Assembly (NCBI GenBank): GCA_963169055.1
Contig: CAUJFU010000253.1
Span: forward strand, 1 to 33,887
DNA: 33,887 bases
Reading direction: 5' to 3'
From: Myxococcota bacterium
GTDB lineage: Bacteria > Myxococcota_C > UBA6777
The notes below the pieces were generated by a model. It saw nothing but the letters and a program-made list of their open reading frames with translations, did no database searches and was not told the DNA's origin. Of this stretch, positions 8,560 through 18,300 are shown piece after piece (the first letter of the stretch is position 1; each line of letters begins with the position of its first letter). The position numbers and the translations under genes were made by a program.

Positions 8560-11247
8560 TGTGTGCGCCCATGCGGTGAGTTTTTCGTGAAAGATCTTGG
8601 AGTTGTGTCGGACATCAACGGGGAAAGCGCGGTGGGGCAAGAAATGCACGATGGGGCGGGTGATATCGTAAGATTGGGCGAGAGCGCGCAGTTCGGATTC
8701 AAGGGCTTTCCAGCGTTCTCCTAGGGCGTCCTTGGGATCGAGGGGTTCGATGCAGATCGCGGGGGTCTGGTTTGGACGCGCTCCGAGACCCACCAAGGCT
8801 GCGCGATGCACCTTGGGATGCGTTTGGAAGATCGATTCGCAAGGAACGGTAAACATCGGGCCTTTGGCAGTTTCGAGCCGCTGTGACTTGCGCCCACAGA
8901 ACCACACGCGCCCTTGCTCATCGAGCCATCCAAGATCGCCCATGCGATGCCAGATATCCGCGCCTTCGTGGATCTTTGCCAGCGCTGTGCCTTTTTCGTT
9001 ATGCAGATAAGCGTGCGTCACCATCGGGCCTTTGACTGCGATCTCCCCGATCTGCCCCGTCGGTAAGACAAGATCACTCGACCACATCGGGATGGCTTCG
9101 TCGCGGATCGCGATGATCCGCAACGTGACATCGGTACAGGGACGCCCCACGCAAACGCCCTTGCCTTGGTCTGTTGCAAAGCGCGTTTCTTGGAGCGTGG
9201 TTTGACTGCCAAGAGTACAAAGCGGCATGGCTTCGGTGGCTCCATAGCCCGGGAAGATCTCGACGCCTTCGGCAAGCATCGGTTGTAACGCCACCAACAA
9301 GCTCGGAGGCATCGGTGCGCCCGCAGAGATCACACGCCGCAACGTCGGGAGTTGCACAGGGTGGGATTGTGCATAACGCGCCAAGACACGCAACAGCGCA
9401 GGAGATCCGAAGAGATTGGTAATTGCTTGTTCTTGGATGGCTTGGATGATCTTGCGTGCATCGGCCTTGGCAGGGCGCGAAGCGTCCATCTCTGGGATGT
9501 ATGCGCTCATCCCAAGGGCAGGCGCAAACAACGCAAACAGCGGAAAGGTGCAAAGATCCCGTTCTCCCGGCTGGATGTGGTACGTCTCGCGGATGGTCTT
9601 GATCTGCGCTTGAAAATGGCTGTGCGCATACACAGCCCCTTTGGGGATGCCTGTACTTCCGCTGGTAAAGAGGATCGCCGCTGTTTCAAAGGATGCAGGA
9701 GCGTGCAGCATCGGCCCACCACCCTCCCCTGCAAGCATCACTTCATCCAACGTAGCGCCCATCCGACCCACACGACGGCCCACATGCACAAAGTGATGGA
9801 TTGTTTCTTTGGCCCATCCAAGCGCGATCCGCGCAGCATGGGCCTTGGGGATGCCAATAAATCCCTCTGGCCGGGCATCGCCCAAACACGCTTTGAGCGA
9901 TCGGAGACCCATCCCCGGGTCCACCACCACAGGCACCAAACCCGCCTTAAACATCGCAAAGACCAGCGAGAAAAATTCGAGACTGGGCGGCACCATCAAC
10001 ACCGTCCGCATCCCGGGCTGAAACCCCAAACGCCGAAGCCCTCGGGCTTGTTGATCGCTGATCGCGTCCAGCTCCGCATAAGACCAACGCGCATAACGGA
10101 TCGAACCATCGGCCTCACGGCCTTGAGGCATCGCCACCGCCAAAAGCTGCGGATGCTCCTTGGCGATCTGCACCAACGCTGCCGCGATATTGCGATGCTC
10201 CAGCAATAGGCCCGCTGCTTCGGTGTTGCGATGTTTCGGCAATAAGCCAGAAAATTCGATGTTTCGATGTTTCGGCGATGGCTCCGCTGCTTCGGTGTTT
10301 CGATGCTCCAACGAAGAACCCGCTGCAATCGGATATTTGGGGGGTTGGGTGAGGTGCAGCGTGTCGTGTTGGCAAAATGATTGGATCGCAGCGCAGATAG
10401 CGTCGGGTTCGTCTTCGAGGACGTAATGCCCCGCATCAGGAAAGCGCAAGATCTCGGCGTGTGGGGCTTTTTCGCGCCATGCGCTCAGAAACACATCATC
10501 AAAGATAAAGTCCCGCGATCCCCAACAGATCAGCAACGGAAGATGCGCCAGTCGAGGCAAGGTGTCTTCGACGTGCTTGACGATGGGGTAGGCAGGATCA
10601 CTCGGATACAACGGGATATCTTGCACAAAGCGCAAGATCCCCCGCCGCTCGCCCCACGAGCCATACGGCCCAAGATACATCGCGGAAACATCCGCATCCA
10701 TCGGCTTTTTCGCCACACAACGCGCCACCGCTCCCCGCGCAAAGGCATTGAGGCCGCGCACCAACAGCGCACCAAGAGGCGTCCGTGTCAGCCGAAGCTC
10801 CCATGGGAAGGGCTTCATCGCAGGCAACAAAAAGGCGGAGGTATTCATCAAAGCGATGCGCTTGATCCGCGAAGGATCGCGCACAACATACCCCATCCCG
10901 ATCATCCCGCCCCAATCATGCGCGATCAACGTGATCTCTTTGGTCAGGCCAAGATGCCCTAGCAAGGCTTCGAGATCGTCGATGCGCTGTTCGAGCGTGT
11001 GGCGATAACGCCGATCATCGGGCTTTTCTGAAAGGCCGCACCCGATATGATCAGGGACGATGACCCGATACGCCCCTCGCATCGCTTGAACCAAGGCCCG
11101 AAAATAAAAGGACCAACTCGGATTTCCATGCACCATCACAACAGGCGGACCATCGCCTTCGTCGAGATAGTGCATACGCACTCCGCTTGGAAGAGTGAAA
11201 AAATGGCTTTCAAAAGGATAAAGACCGCGATCCACAACAAACGTCAT
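8512..11247 (-). CDS. oleBC: OleB-OleC fusion: beta-lactone decarboxylase and beta-lactone synthetase
   Basis: The start is ATG 11247-11245, in an ATGA overlap with the oleA stop and with GGGAGTGG upstream; an earlier in-frame codon at 11274 would overlap more. The protein has 911 residues. Residues 1-300 are an alpha/beta hydrolase of the OleB/haloalkane-dehalogenase type: HGNPSWSFYFR (about 40-50), nucleophile Asp111 in AHDWGG, WGSRDF (242-247) and His274 in DAGHYVLED. Residues about 360-911 are an AMP-dependent ligase-like OleC: FTSGSTGIPKG (527-537), GYGATEA (667-673), GDLGWLD (770-776) and a diagnostic HNSKIFHEKL near 881-890. OleC turns a beta-hydroxy acid into a beta-lactone, and OleB releases carbon dioxide to give the olefin. 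Fusions of this order are known in some actinobacteria. The linker carries a 12-residue repeat. No oleD follows. Confidence 0.93.
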   Translation of the reverse strand: MTFVVDRGLYPFESHFFTLPSGVRMHYLDEGDGPPVVMVHGNPSWSFYFRALVQAMRGAYRVIVPDHIGCGLSEKPDDRRYRHTLEQRIDDLEALLGHLGLTKEITLIAHDWGGMIGMGYVVRDPSRIKRIALMNTSAFLLPAMKPFPWELRLTRTPLGALLVRGLNAFARGAVARCVAKKPMDADVSAMYLGPYGSWGERRGILRFVQDIPLYPSDPAYPIVKHVEDTLPRLAHLPLLICWGSRDFIFDDVFLSAWREKAPHAEILRFPDAGHYVLEDEPDAICAAIQSFCQHDTLHLTQPPKYPIAAGSSLEHRNTEAAEPSPKHRNIEFSGLLPKHRNTEAAGLLLEHRNIAAALVQIAKEHPQLLAVAMPQGREADGSIRYARWSYAELDAISDQQARGLRRLGFQPGMRTVLMVPPSLEFFSLVFAMFKAGLVPVVVDPGMGLRSLKACLGDARPEGFIGIPKAHAARIALGWAKETIHHFVHVGRRVGRMGATLDEVMLAGEGGGPMLHAPASFETAAILFTSGSTGIPKGAVYAHSHFQAQIKTIRETYHIQPGERDLCTFPLFALFAPALGMSAYIPEMDASRPAKADARKIIQAIQEQAITNLFGSPALLRVLARYAQSHPVQLPTLRRVISAGAPMPPSLLVALQPMLAEGVEIFPGYGATEAMPLCTLGSQTTLQETRFATDQGKGVCVGRPCTDVTLRIIAIRDEAIPMWSSDLVLPTGQIGEIAVKGPMVTHAYLHNEKGTALAKIHEGADIWHRMGDLGWLDEQGRVWFCGRKSQRLETAKGPMFTVPCESIFQTHPKVHRAALVGLGARPNQTPAICIEPLDPKDALGERWKALESELRALAQSYDITRPIVHFLPHRAFPVDVRHNSKIFHEKLTAWAHTLLGPCCGDFMEKRVR
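10189..10332 (-). repeat. 36-bp tandem repeat in the OleB-OleC linker
   Basis: Four units begin with the codons for His-Arg-Asn at 10189, 10225, 10261 and 10297, exactly 36 bases apart. They encode 12-residue units of the type HRNTEAAEPSPK at protein positions about 315-360, between the hydrolase and ligase domains. The units differ by point changes but keep the frame. They probably arose by replication slippage and act as a flexible spacer. Confidence 0.85.
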
Positions 11248-12308
11248 GCCCACTCCCATGCTTGCATCATGCAATTCAATCCGCTACCGATCCCCAAGAA
11301 ACCAACCCGATGACCCGCTTGAAGAAAGCCCTGTTCCCACGCTATCGCCGCCGTGATCGGCAACGCGACGCTTCCTGTATTCCCAAGATACGGATAGCTC
11401 ACAAAGTCCCGCGAAGGATCGATCTGCAAAGCGCGTAAGATCTCGCGCTGATGCGCTCCCCCGACTTGATGGCAGATCACCCGATCGATCGCTTCGGGCC
11501 GCCATTGGGCCTCCGCAAGAAACCGCTCCCATGTACGCATCCCCAAGGCCACGCCATTCTTCAACACCCCCACCGCATCGGTACGAGCGTATTGGTGCAA
11601 ACCAAAGGGCGTGCCATCGCTTTCCACACCCCATCGACACAGATCATGCAGGTGCGGCGCAGAAAGACACGTCGCACTGTGCAATCGAGGGCGCGCATAA
11701 TGATGAAACGAGCCATCCGACAAGATCAGCGCGATCGCCCCCGAACCGCCCGTCAACGTCGCGATCGACTGCATCCAACGCTCGCGATTGTTCGGCTGTT
11801 GGCGTAGTTCCGCGATCGTCTGTTCGTTGATCTCGCGAGCCGACTCACACGACACCACCATCCCGCAACGGATCTGCCCAAGCGCGATGCGGTTGGCGAT
11901 ATCCAAAAGGCCGTTGAGTACGCCAAGACAAGCATTCGAGATATCGTACACCATCGCCTCATCGGAAAGGCCGATCCCTGCGGCGATCTTGCACGCAGTC
12001 GCAGGTTCGAATTGCTCCCGACAAACACCACCATACACCAAAGCCCCCAAAGCTTGAGGCGGAATCCCCGATCCTTGTAGAGCCTTCCGCGCTGCACGCA
12101 ACGCCCCTTCCGACAAAGCAAAGCCCTTTTCCCACCAGCGCCGTTCACGGATCCCTGCCAGTCCCTCCAACTGCCCCATCGGAAGCCGCAGCGCCTGATA
12201 CACCGCCGCAAGCTGATCTTCCAACGCGGCCGAAGTGACGACCACAGGCGGAAGCTCATAACCCACAGCTTCCAAAAAAATGGGTTGCGTATAACGCATC
12301 GACACCAT
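11244..12308 (-). CDS. oleA: OleA, acyl-CoA head-to-head condensing enzyme (thiolase superfamily)
   Basis: The gene encodes 354 residues from ATG 12308, with GGAGAGAAGG upstream; ATG at codon 4 is also possible. Family knowledge: OleA performs a non-decarboxylative Claisen condensation of two acyl-CoAs to a beta-keto acid, the first step of long-chain olefin synthesis. Visible signatures separate it from FabH: Glu101 in FEPATAC (the OleA catalytic glutamate), nucleophile Cys127 in SNACLGVLNG, His280 in ICHQVG, Asn310 in YLGNTGS and GIGSGLNC at 339-346. The length is normal for the family. It lies 77 bases downstream of pfaC on the same strand and overlaps oleBC by four bases. That context suggests the PUFA synthase products are its substrates. 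Whether it takes CoA thioesters or acyl chains still on the synthase ACP cannot be read from sequence. Confidence 0.95.
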   Translation of the reverse strand: MVSMRYTQPIFLEAVGYELPPVVVTSAALEDQLAAVYQALRLPMGQLEGLAGIRERRWWEKGFALSEGALRAARKALQGSGIPPQALGALVYGGVCREQFEPATACKIAAGIGLSDEAMVYDISNACLGVLNGLLDIANRIALGQIRCGMVVSCESAREINEQTIAELRQQPNNRERWMQSIATLTGGSGAIALILSDGSFHHYARPRLHSATCLSAPHLHDLCRWGVESDGTPFGLHQYARTDAVGVLKNGVALGMRTWERFLAEAQWRPEAIDRVICHQVGGAHQREILRALQIDPSRDFVSYPYLGNTGSVALPITAAIAWEQGFLQAGHRVGFLGIGSGLNCMMQAWEWA

Positions 12309-12340
12309 CCCTTCTCTCCAAAAACAAGCACGCCGTTTTC

Positions 12341-12360
12341 AAAAAAGCCGTGTTCGCGGC
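12341..12360 (-). terminator. weak hairpin plus T run between pfaC and oleA
   Basis: Read on the minus strand, GCCG and CGGC flank a six-base loop and are followed directly by TTTTTT. The stem is only four pairs, so this would be a weak or partial intrinsic terminator in the 77-base gap. It could lower ole expression relative to pfa rather than separate the operons. No better signal is seen in the gap. Confidence 0.3.
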
Positions 12361-12385
12361 GCTTCAGGCGACAGCACCGTTTACG

Positions 12386-15300
12386 CTATTCTTTCGCCAT
12401 CCAAGCCAACCCAAAGTCCTTCATCTCGTAGATGGCGCGGCCATCCACATGCAACAAACCATCCGCACGCAATCGCTTGTTCGATACGTCAACGTCGGTG
12501 ATACGGGCCTCGACACGCACTTGCTCGCACGTCGGGATCACTTGGCCTCGATAGCTCCAGCGGTGCGTCGTTTGCGGTGGCATCGCCACCATCGCCCCCA
12601 ACGCTCCATCCGCTGCACCAAAACGCCGCATCGCTTCGACCTTCATCAACTGCAACATCGCTTCCAAGCCCAAGGATCCCGGCCACACAGGATCTTGGTA
12701 AAAATGCGCTTGAAAGAACCAATCTGCCGGATTCACACGCTTGATCCCGCACAACAACGGCTTGCCTTGTGGATCCGCATCGGACGGATACAACCACACC
12801 TCGTCAAGCATCCGCAACATATCCGAGGGAAACGGGGCTTCGCGTGGAAAAGGCCGCTGTTCGGCGCGGATATCGTAAGCAGGATCGATCAGCGGCTTGG
12901 TTCCGCGCATCCCCACTTGCTGCGCCAAGGCTGCTTGTGAAAAGAAACCAAAGTACGTTTTCCCCGTATAGACGGGACCGTGGCGATCTTCGACAGACAT
13001 CGCATAATGCTGGATGATCATCCCCCCCGAATGAGAAACTTGCGTACATCGCACATCCATCCGCAAAGTCCCTGTCTGCGGCGTCACCAACCGATGCACC
13101 GTCGCCTCTCCACCAAGGTTTCGGAAGTGCAAGGCTTCTTCGCTTGCAAACGCCGACCCCATAAAGGCCGCCATCCATCCACACGGCTGCAAGGCGATCT
13201 CCAACAACACAGCAAACGGCATCCAAGGTTGACGCTCTGCCCCAAAGTACCAAGCATCGGGCGGGATATCATAGGCCGCGATCACCCGTGTCCCCGCCTT
13301 CATCTCAGCCAACATCCCCTCAACGCCGATCACCCGATCCATAAACAAGTACGGAGGACTCGGCAAACGCGCCAAAAACCGCTCCTGATCAAAGACCCCA
13401 TAGCGCGGCCCAAAACACAACGACGGCTTGCCCTTCGCGTACTCAAGGATCTGCTGCGCATCGTAACAAACACGGGGTGTTTTGTCCGCTGCGCGGTGCA
13501 AATCAGGAGAAAAAGAGCGTGCAGGTTCGCGCTGCCAAAGAGCCAACAGCGCAGGATAGCTGCTGCCCGTCAATTGCAGAGACATCTCACGCACCAGCAC
13601 AATGGGCCGATCATCGGCATACATCAACGCATCCGCGATCGCATAAGGCGCGGGATTGTAGCCGAGTTCTTTAAGATGGATCTCATAACGAACTTTTCGA
13701 GTGCTTTGTAAGACTTGGCCTCGACAACGCAGTTGGCTTTTTACTCCCGCAACAGGCTCCCATGCCACCACGCCGTCTTCTCCGAGCCATCCGAGACTCA
13801 GGAGATACAGCCGCATCGTGTGCAAGCAACACTCGTACATCAGCGTACCCGGCATCACCATGTCATCGACAAAATGGCACGTCAAAAACCAATCGTCCGG
13901 GTGGATATCCATCTCCGCCACAAGGCAACCGATCCCAAATCGACCGCCCATCGGCTCAAAGGACAACACACGATCCAACAGCTTCATCCGCGCATCGCGT
14001 CCCCCCGGAAGCGTCAAGGGATGGCGCAATGGCAATCGTGCAAACGCCTCTCCCAACGCCGCGTTCAGATCCCCTCGGCGCAAAGCCGAAAGCTCGGCGT
14101 CTTGAGGCGGGTGCGGTAAGACGTGGCTCCACAACACCCCACGCGGATCGATCGTTCCATCGCCCTTCCCCCACTCTTTTTCGTTGAGGACGATGCCTTT
14201 GCCTTCTTCCAGTTCGCGTGCGCTAAAAAAGCCCGCACATCCGTTCCGCATCGTTAAGACTTTTTGCCCCCCAACGGTACTGTCAAAAGCAAAGCGGAAA
14301 AGATACGTTTCGTCATGCTTAAAAAATCGCTCGATGCGGATATCGTGGTGGATCACTTCACCCGCACGCGGTAAACCCGCATGGAAGGTGATCTCCGCAT
14401 CAAGCAGCCGATACATCGCCAAACCGCCCGTCTCTCGGTCGATTCCAAGATAGCCCGACAACATCAGATCCGCTTGGCCCGACTCCACCGCGATGCACGT
14501 CGGAAGTCGCCCACCGTCCAGATACCACGCATCAGGCAAGATATCATGTTCCGTCACGATCCGCCCCGAACGAAGGGAAAAAGGTTCGCCTTCGAGCACC
14601 AACACCCGATCCACCAACATCAACGGCTGATCTGGCAAACGAACCCGCGTCGGATGCGTATCGATCGACGCAAACGCTTCTCCCCAAACATCGCCGATCC
14701 GACCCGTCGCAAAACGCAAGCAAGCCGCTCGATCCATCACTACAGGATGCGCAAACGTCGATCGCTGCGGTACATCACAAACACTCAGACGGCTGGCAAC
14801 CGATGTATACGCAGCCAATGCCTCTTGTGCATCTTGAAGATACGCAGCATGTGCTTGGATCTCTGCACTTTCCAAAGCCAGCAGCATCCCAAGCATCGGC
14901 TGCGATGCACTCAACGGGAGCGGTGAGGCCATCCTGTTCGTCCCTTCTTGATGTTGGAGGGGTTGATCCCCAAAGACAGAGTCGTTGTTTTGAAAGACCT
15001 GTGCTCTCTTCGCCAATACGGGGTCAAGAGGGCTTCGCCAAGCAGCGGGGTGTGGGGTGGAACCCCGCAGATCTGTGTAAGTCCTATCAGAGAGAACAAA
15101 TGCGGGGATTGAAGGAGCCTCACGAGTCCCCACAGCCAAAGAAACCGCAAGGCGCGGTGCCTGCGCAAGAACAGGCGTTTTTTCTGTAGCGGCCCAAGCG
15201 TCCGAAAGATGCGGAAGGCGGTGGGCGGTCAACGCAGCGCGCAAACGTGCGATGGATTCAGGAGGGGTCGAATCTTCAACACAGGCCGAACGTGCAAAAA

Positions 15301-18300
15301 AAGGCTCGTCACCAAGGATCTGGCCGATCATCCGAGAACAACCATCCCCCGGCCCGATCTCGATAAACAAGCGCACACCGTCTTGATGGGCCTGTTGGAT
15401 CACAGACGGAAAATCAATCCCGTGACGTGCGTTCGCAAGAATCGAATCAGCGGCTTGTTCCGAAGTCAACGAAAAGCTGCGCCCCCAGTTTCCGCTGTAA
15501 AAGCGTACACCTTCGGGCGGTGTCACAGGGTGCAGATGCAGCGCATGATAAGCTGATGCAACAGGCTCAAGAACTTCGCAATGAACGGTGGTCACGCCTT
15601 CGATGGGAACGAACGCACAGCGCTGTGATCGCACCCATTCATCGACGGCTTGGGCTTCACCGCCGATCACGCAAGCGTCAGGCGTGTTGACGATCAACAA
15701 ATACACGCGAGGGGTTTCTTGTAAGGAGGCTCGCAAAGACGCAGCCGAACGATTGACGATCCCCATCTTCCAGCGCAGTTCTCGATGGGTAGGCCACCCC
15801 CAAAGCGCACGCGCCGCCAAGCAAGGCCCCGCAAGATCGGTCGTAAACAGCGTCGAGCGCAACGAGCGCAACAACATCGCATCACGATCCCGCCAAGCCC
15901 GCAGCGAAAACAACGCCGTCGACTCGCCCAAAGAGTAGCCGATGGCCGCTTTGGGTTCGATCCCAAGCGAATAGCGGAGGATATCACTCATCATCGCCCC
16001 AAGCGTCACCTGCGCAAAGATCAACTCCGCGCAAGTGAGGGCATCTTGGCGCGTTTGTTGACGCCACACGCGGTCGCTAAACATCTGGGCACGCAAGAAA
16101 CCATTTTCTTTCGCTTGTTGTTCGAGGATCTCAGGCCAATAGAGGGCTTCCAATCGCCCCATCTGCGGGAATTGCGCCCCTGATCCGGGAAAGACAAAGG
16201 CGATCTCTCCAATTTGTCCGAGTGGTTGGGGTGTATAGAAGATATCTTCGCGAGGGCGGTTGGTGGTATTGCGCGATTGTTCGAGGATCGTCTGCGCACG
16301 AGCAAGCGTCTGTATCGGCGATGTATCCGATGAAAACAAGGCACTCAACGCCAACGCAGGCGGAGTTTGAACGGTGTTTCGCTGTTGCCAAGCTGCGATG
16401 TGTTCTTGGAGGGGCCGCTCGGGTTGGTGCTGGATTTGTTGGGCAAAGGCATCGAGCTTTTGTGCGATCGAATGGGGTGTATCACCCGCAAACACCGCCA
16501 TCGACGGAGCGCATTGTTCAGGACGCCAAGCCACGCGAAGATCATGGCGCGGTGACACAGGCGATTCGCGTAGCAAAAGATGAAACACCTTTCCGTCCCG
16601 ACTATTTGCTGCAACAAGCGCCCGACGCGGCCCGACGGCGCGCTCATGCACCCACGCTTCGGGCTTTCTCAAAGGTTCCACAAAACGCCCCACCGCCGCC
16701 AACGGCTCCCATCCACGATCCGCCGAAGTCAACGCTGGCAACACCCGATGATGCAACCCCCAAACCGCTCTCGCAAACGCCAACAAACCGCTCGCAGCAC
16801 CCGCCCACCCCGTCACCATCGACGTCGCAGACAAGACAGCCTTTTGAGGAGAGCGTATCGCTGCGATCTGCTCGAAGACTTCGATGGATTGAGCAACAGT
16901 AGCATCGCTGTCCGCTTGAAAAGCAGCACCGCTGTCCGCTTGAAAAGCAGCGCCGCTGCCCGCTTGAAAAGCAGTATCGCTGTCCACTTGAAAAGCAGTA
17001 TCACCGTCCGCTGTACGGGCCTCCGCAGCATAGGCGCGTTCCAAGGCTTGCAGCCAAGAAAAAGCCTCCAAAGCATCGGTTCCATCGGTATATTCGATGC
17101 ACTCAACCGAAGAAAGCGAAGCACCCGCCTCGCCCAAAGAGGCTGCCAAGGAACGCTCACAAGCCTCTTGATGCGCGACGCGCCGTTTGTCGGGAGCAAG
17201 GCGCAGATCGTCACCGCCCGCGCATCCGATCCCCTCCAACACAGCGTAGATCGTGTGTCCATCAGCGATGGCCTTCGACAAAGGCTTCAACACCAGCGCA
17301 ACGGCGGCATCGGCAGGAAGGCTGCCTTGGTGATCTGGATCGAACGGTCGAGGCGTTGCATCCGCAGAAAAGGGACGCTCGCGGTGTGCAAGCAATGAAG
17401 AGCGCAGATCGCTTGTGAGATCGACCGCAGCCACCAAGGCTTGCTTGATCTCGCCGCGTTGGATCGCACGAACCGCGATCTCCAAAGCCCGCAGCCCCGA
17501 ACCTTCTTCGTTGGCGATCACAAAACTCGGCCCACCAAGGCGATACTCCCGCGCCAATCGGCTTGCAACGATGCTTGCAAGTCCTCCCATCGTGCGGTTT
17601 GCGTTAAGCGGAGGTGTCAGCGCATCGCGCAACGATGCGATCCATTGCTCGGTTTCCGCCTCCTCTTGTGGGATCTCCCCAGCCGTCTTCCATGCCTTGA
17701 CGATGGCGGGCAAGACCCAACGCAGATGGTAGTCGGTCGTGTGAAGATCCAAACCCACCCCAACATAAACCCCCGTCGAATCGGCATCTGGGATCTCGAC
17801 GCCCTTTTCGCGGCCCCATCGCGCATCGCGCAAGGCGTCGTCAGCCACTTGCAGCGTCCACAATTGTTGAGGCAACAGTTCCGCCATCTCTCGTGGTGGG
17901 ATGCGAAATCGTCCCGCAAGAAGATCCACCGTCTCACAAAATAACCCTTGCATCGGCAAAGGCGACGCTCCTTGCCAAGCCGTCCAAGCCTCTGTTTGCG
18001 CAATCCCCCACCAAGCGGCTTCTTTGCGAGGCAGATCCACCTGCTCCCCCAGAAAAGCCCGCAACAACGCCTCTTGATCTTTGTACCCGCCTACCCGTGC
18101 TGCGATCCCCACGACCGCAACGGCCTGATCTTTCGCCAACGCAGCGGCCTGATCTTTCGCCAACGCAGCAGCCTGAGCTTTCGCCAACGCAGCAGCCTGA
18201 GCTTTCGCCAACACAGCGGCCTGTTGGGTGGTAGGGATGGCGGAGGGAGTGGTGTGGTACGCTGGATCATACGCTTCGACGAGCAGATGGGCGTTGATAC

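Noticed and set aside
11244-12308. FabH (KAS III) as identity of the condensing enzyme
   Set aside because: The FEPATAC glutamate and the GIGSGLNC end are OleA signatures, and the oleBC partner overlaps it directly.
16904-18226. Evenly spaced 24-bp repeats as a possible CRISPR array
   Set aside because: The units are directly adjacent with no unique spacers, keep the pfaC reading frame and are not palindromic. No cas gene is near.
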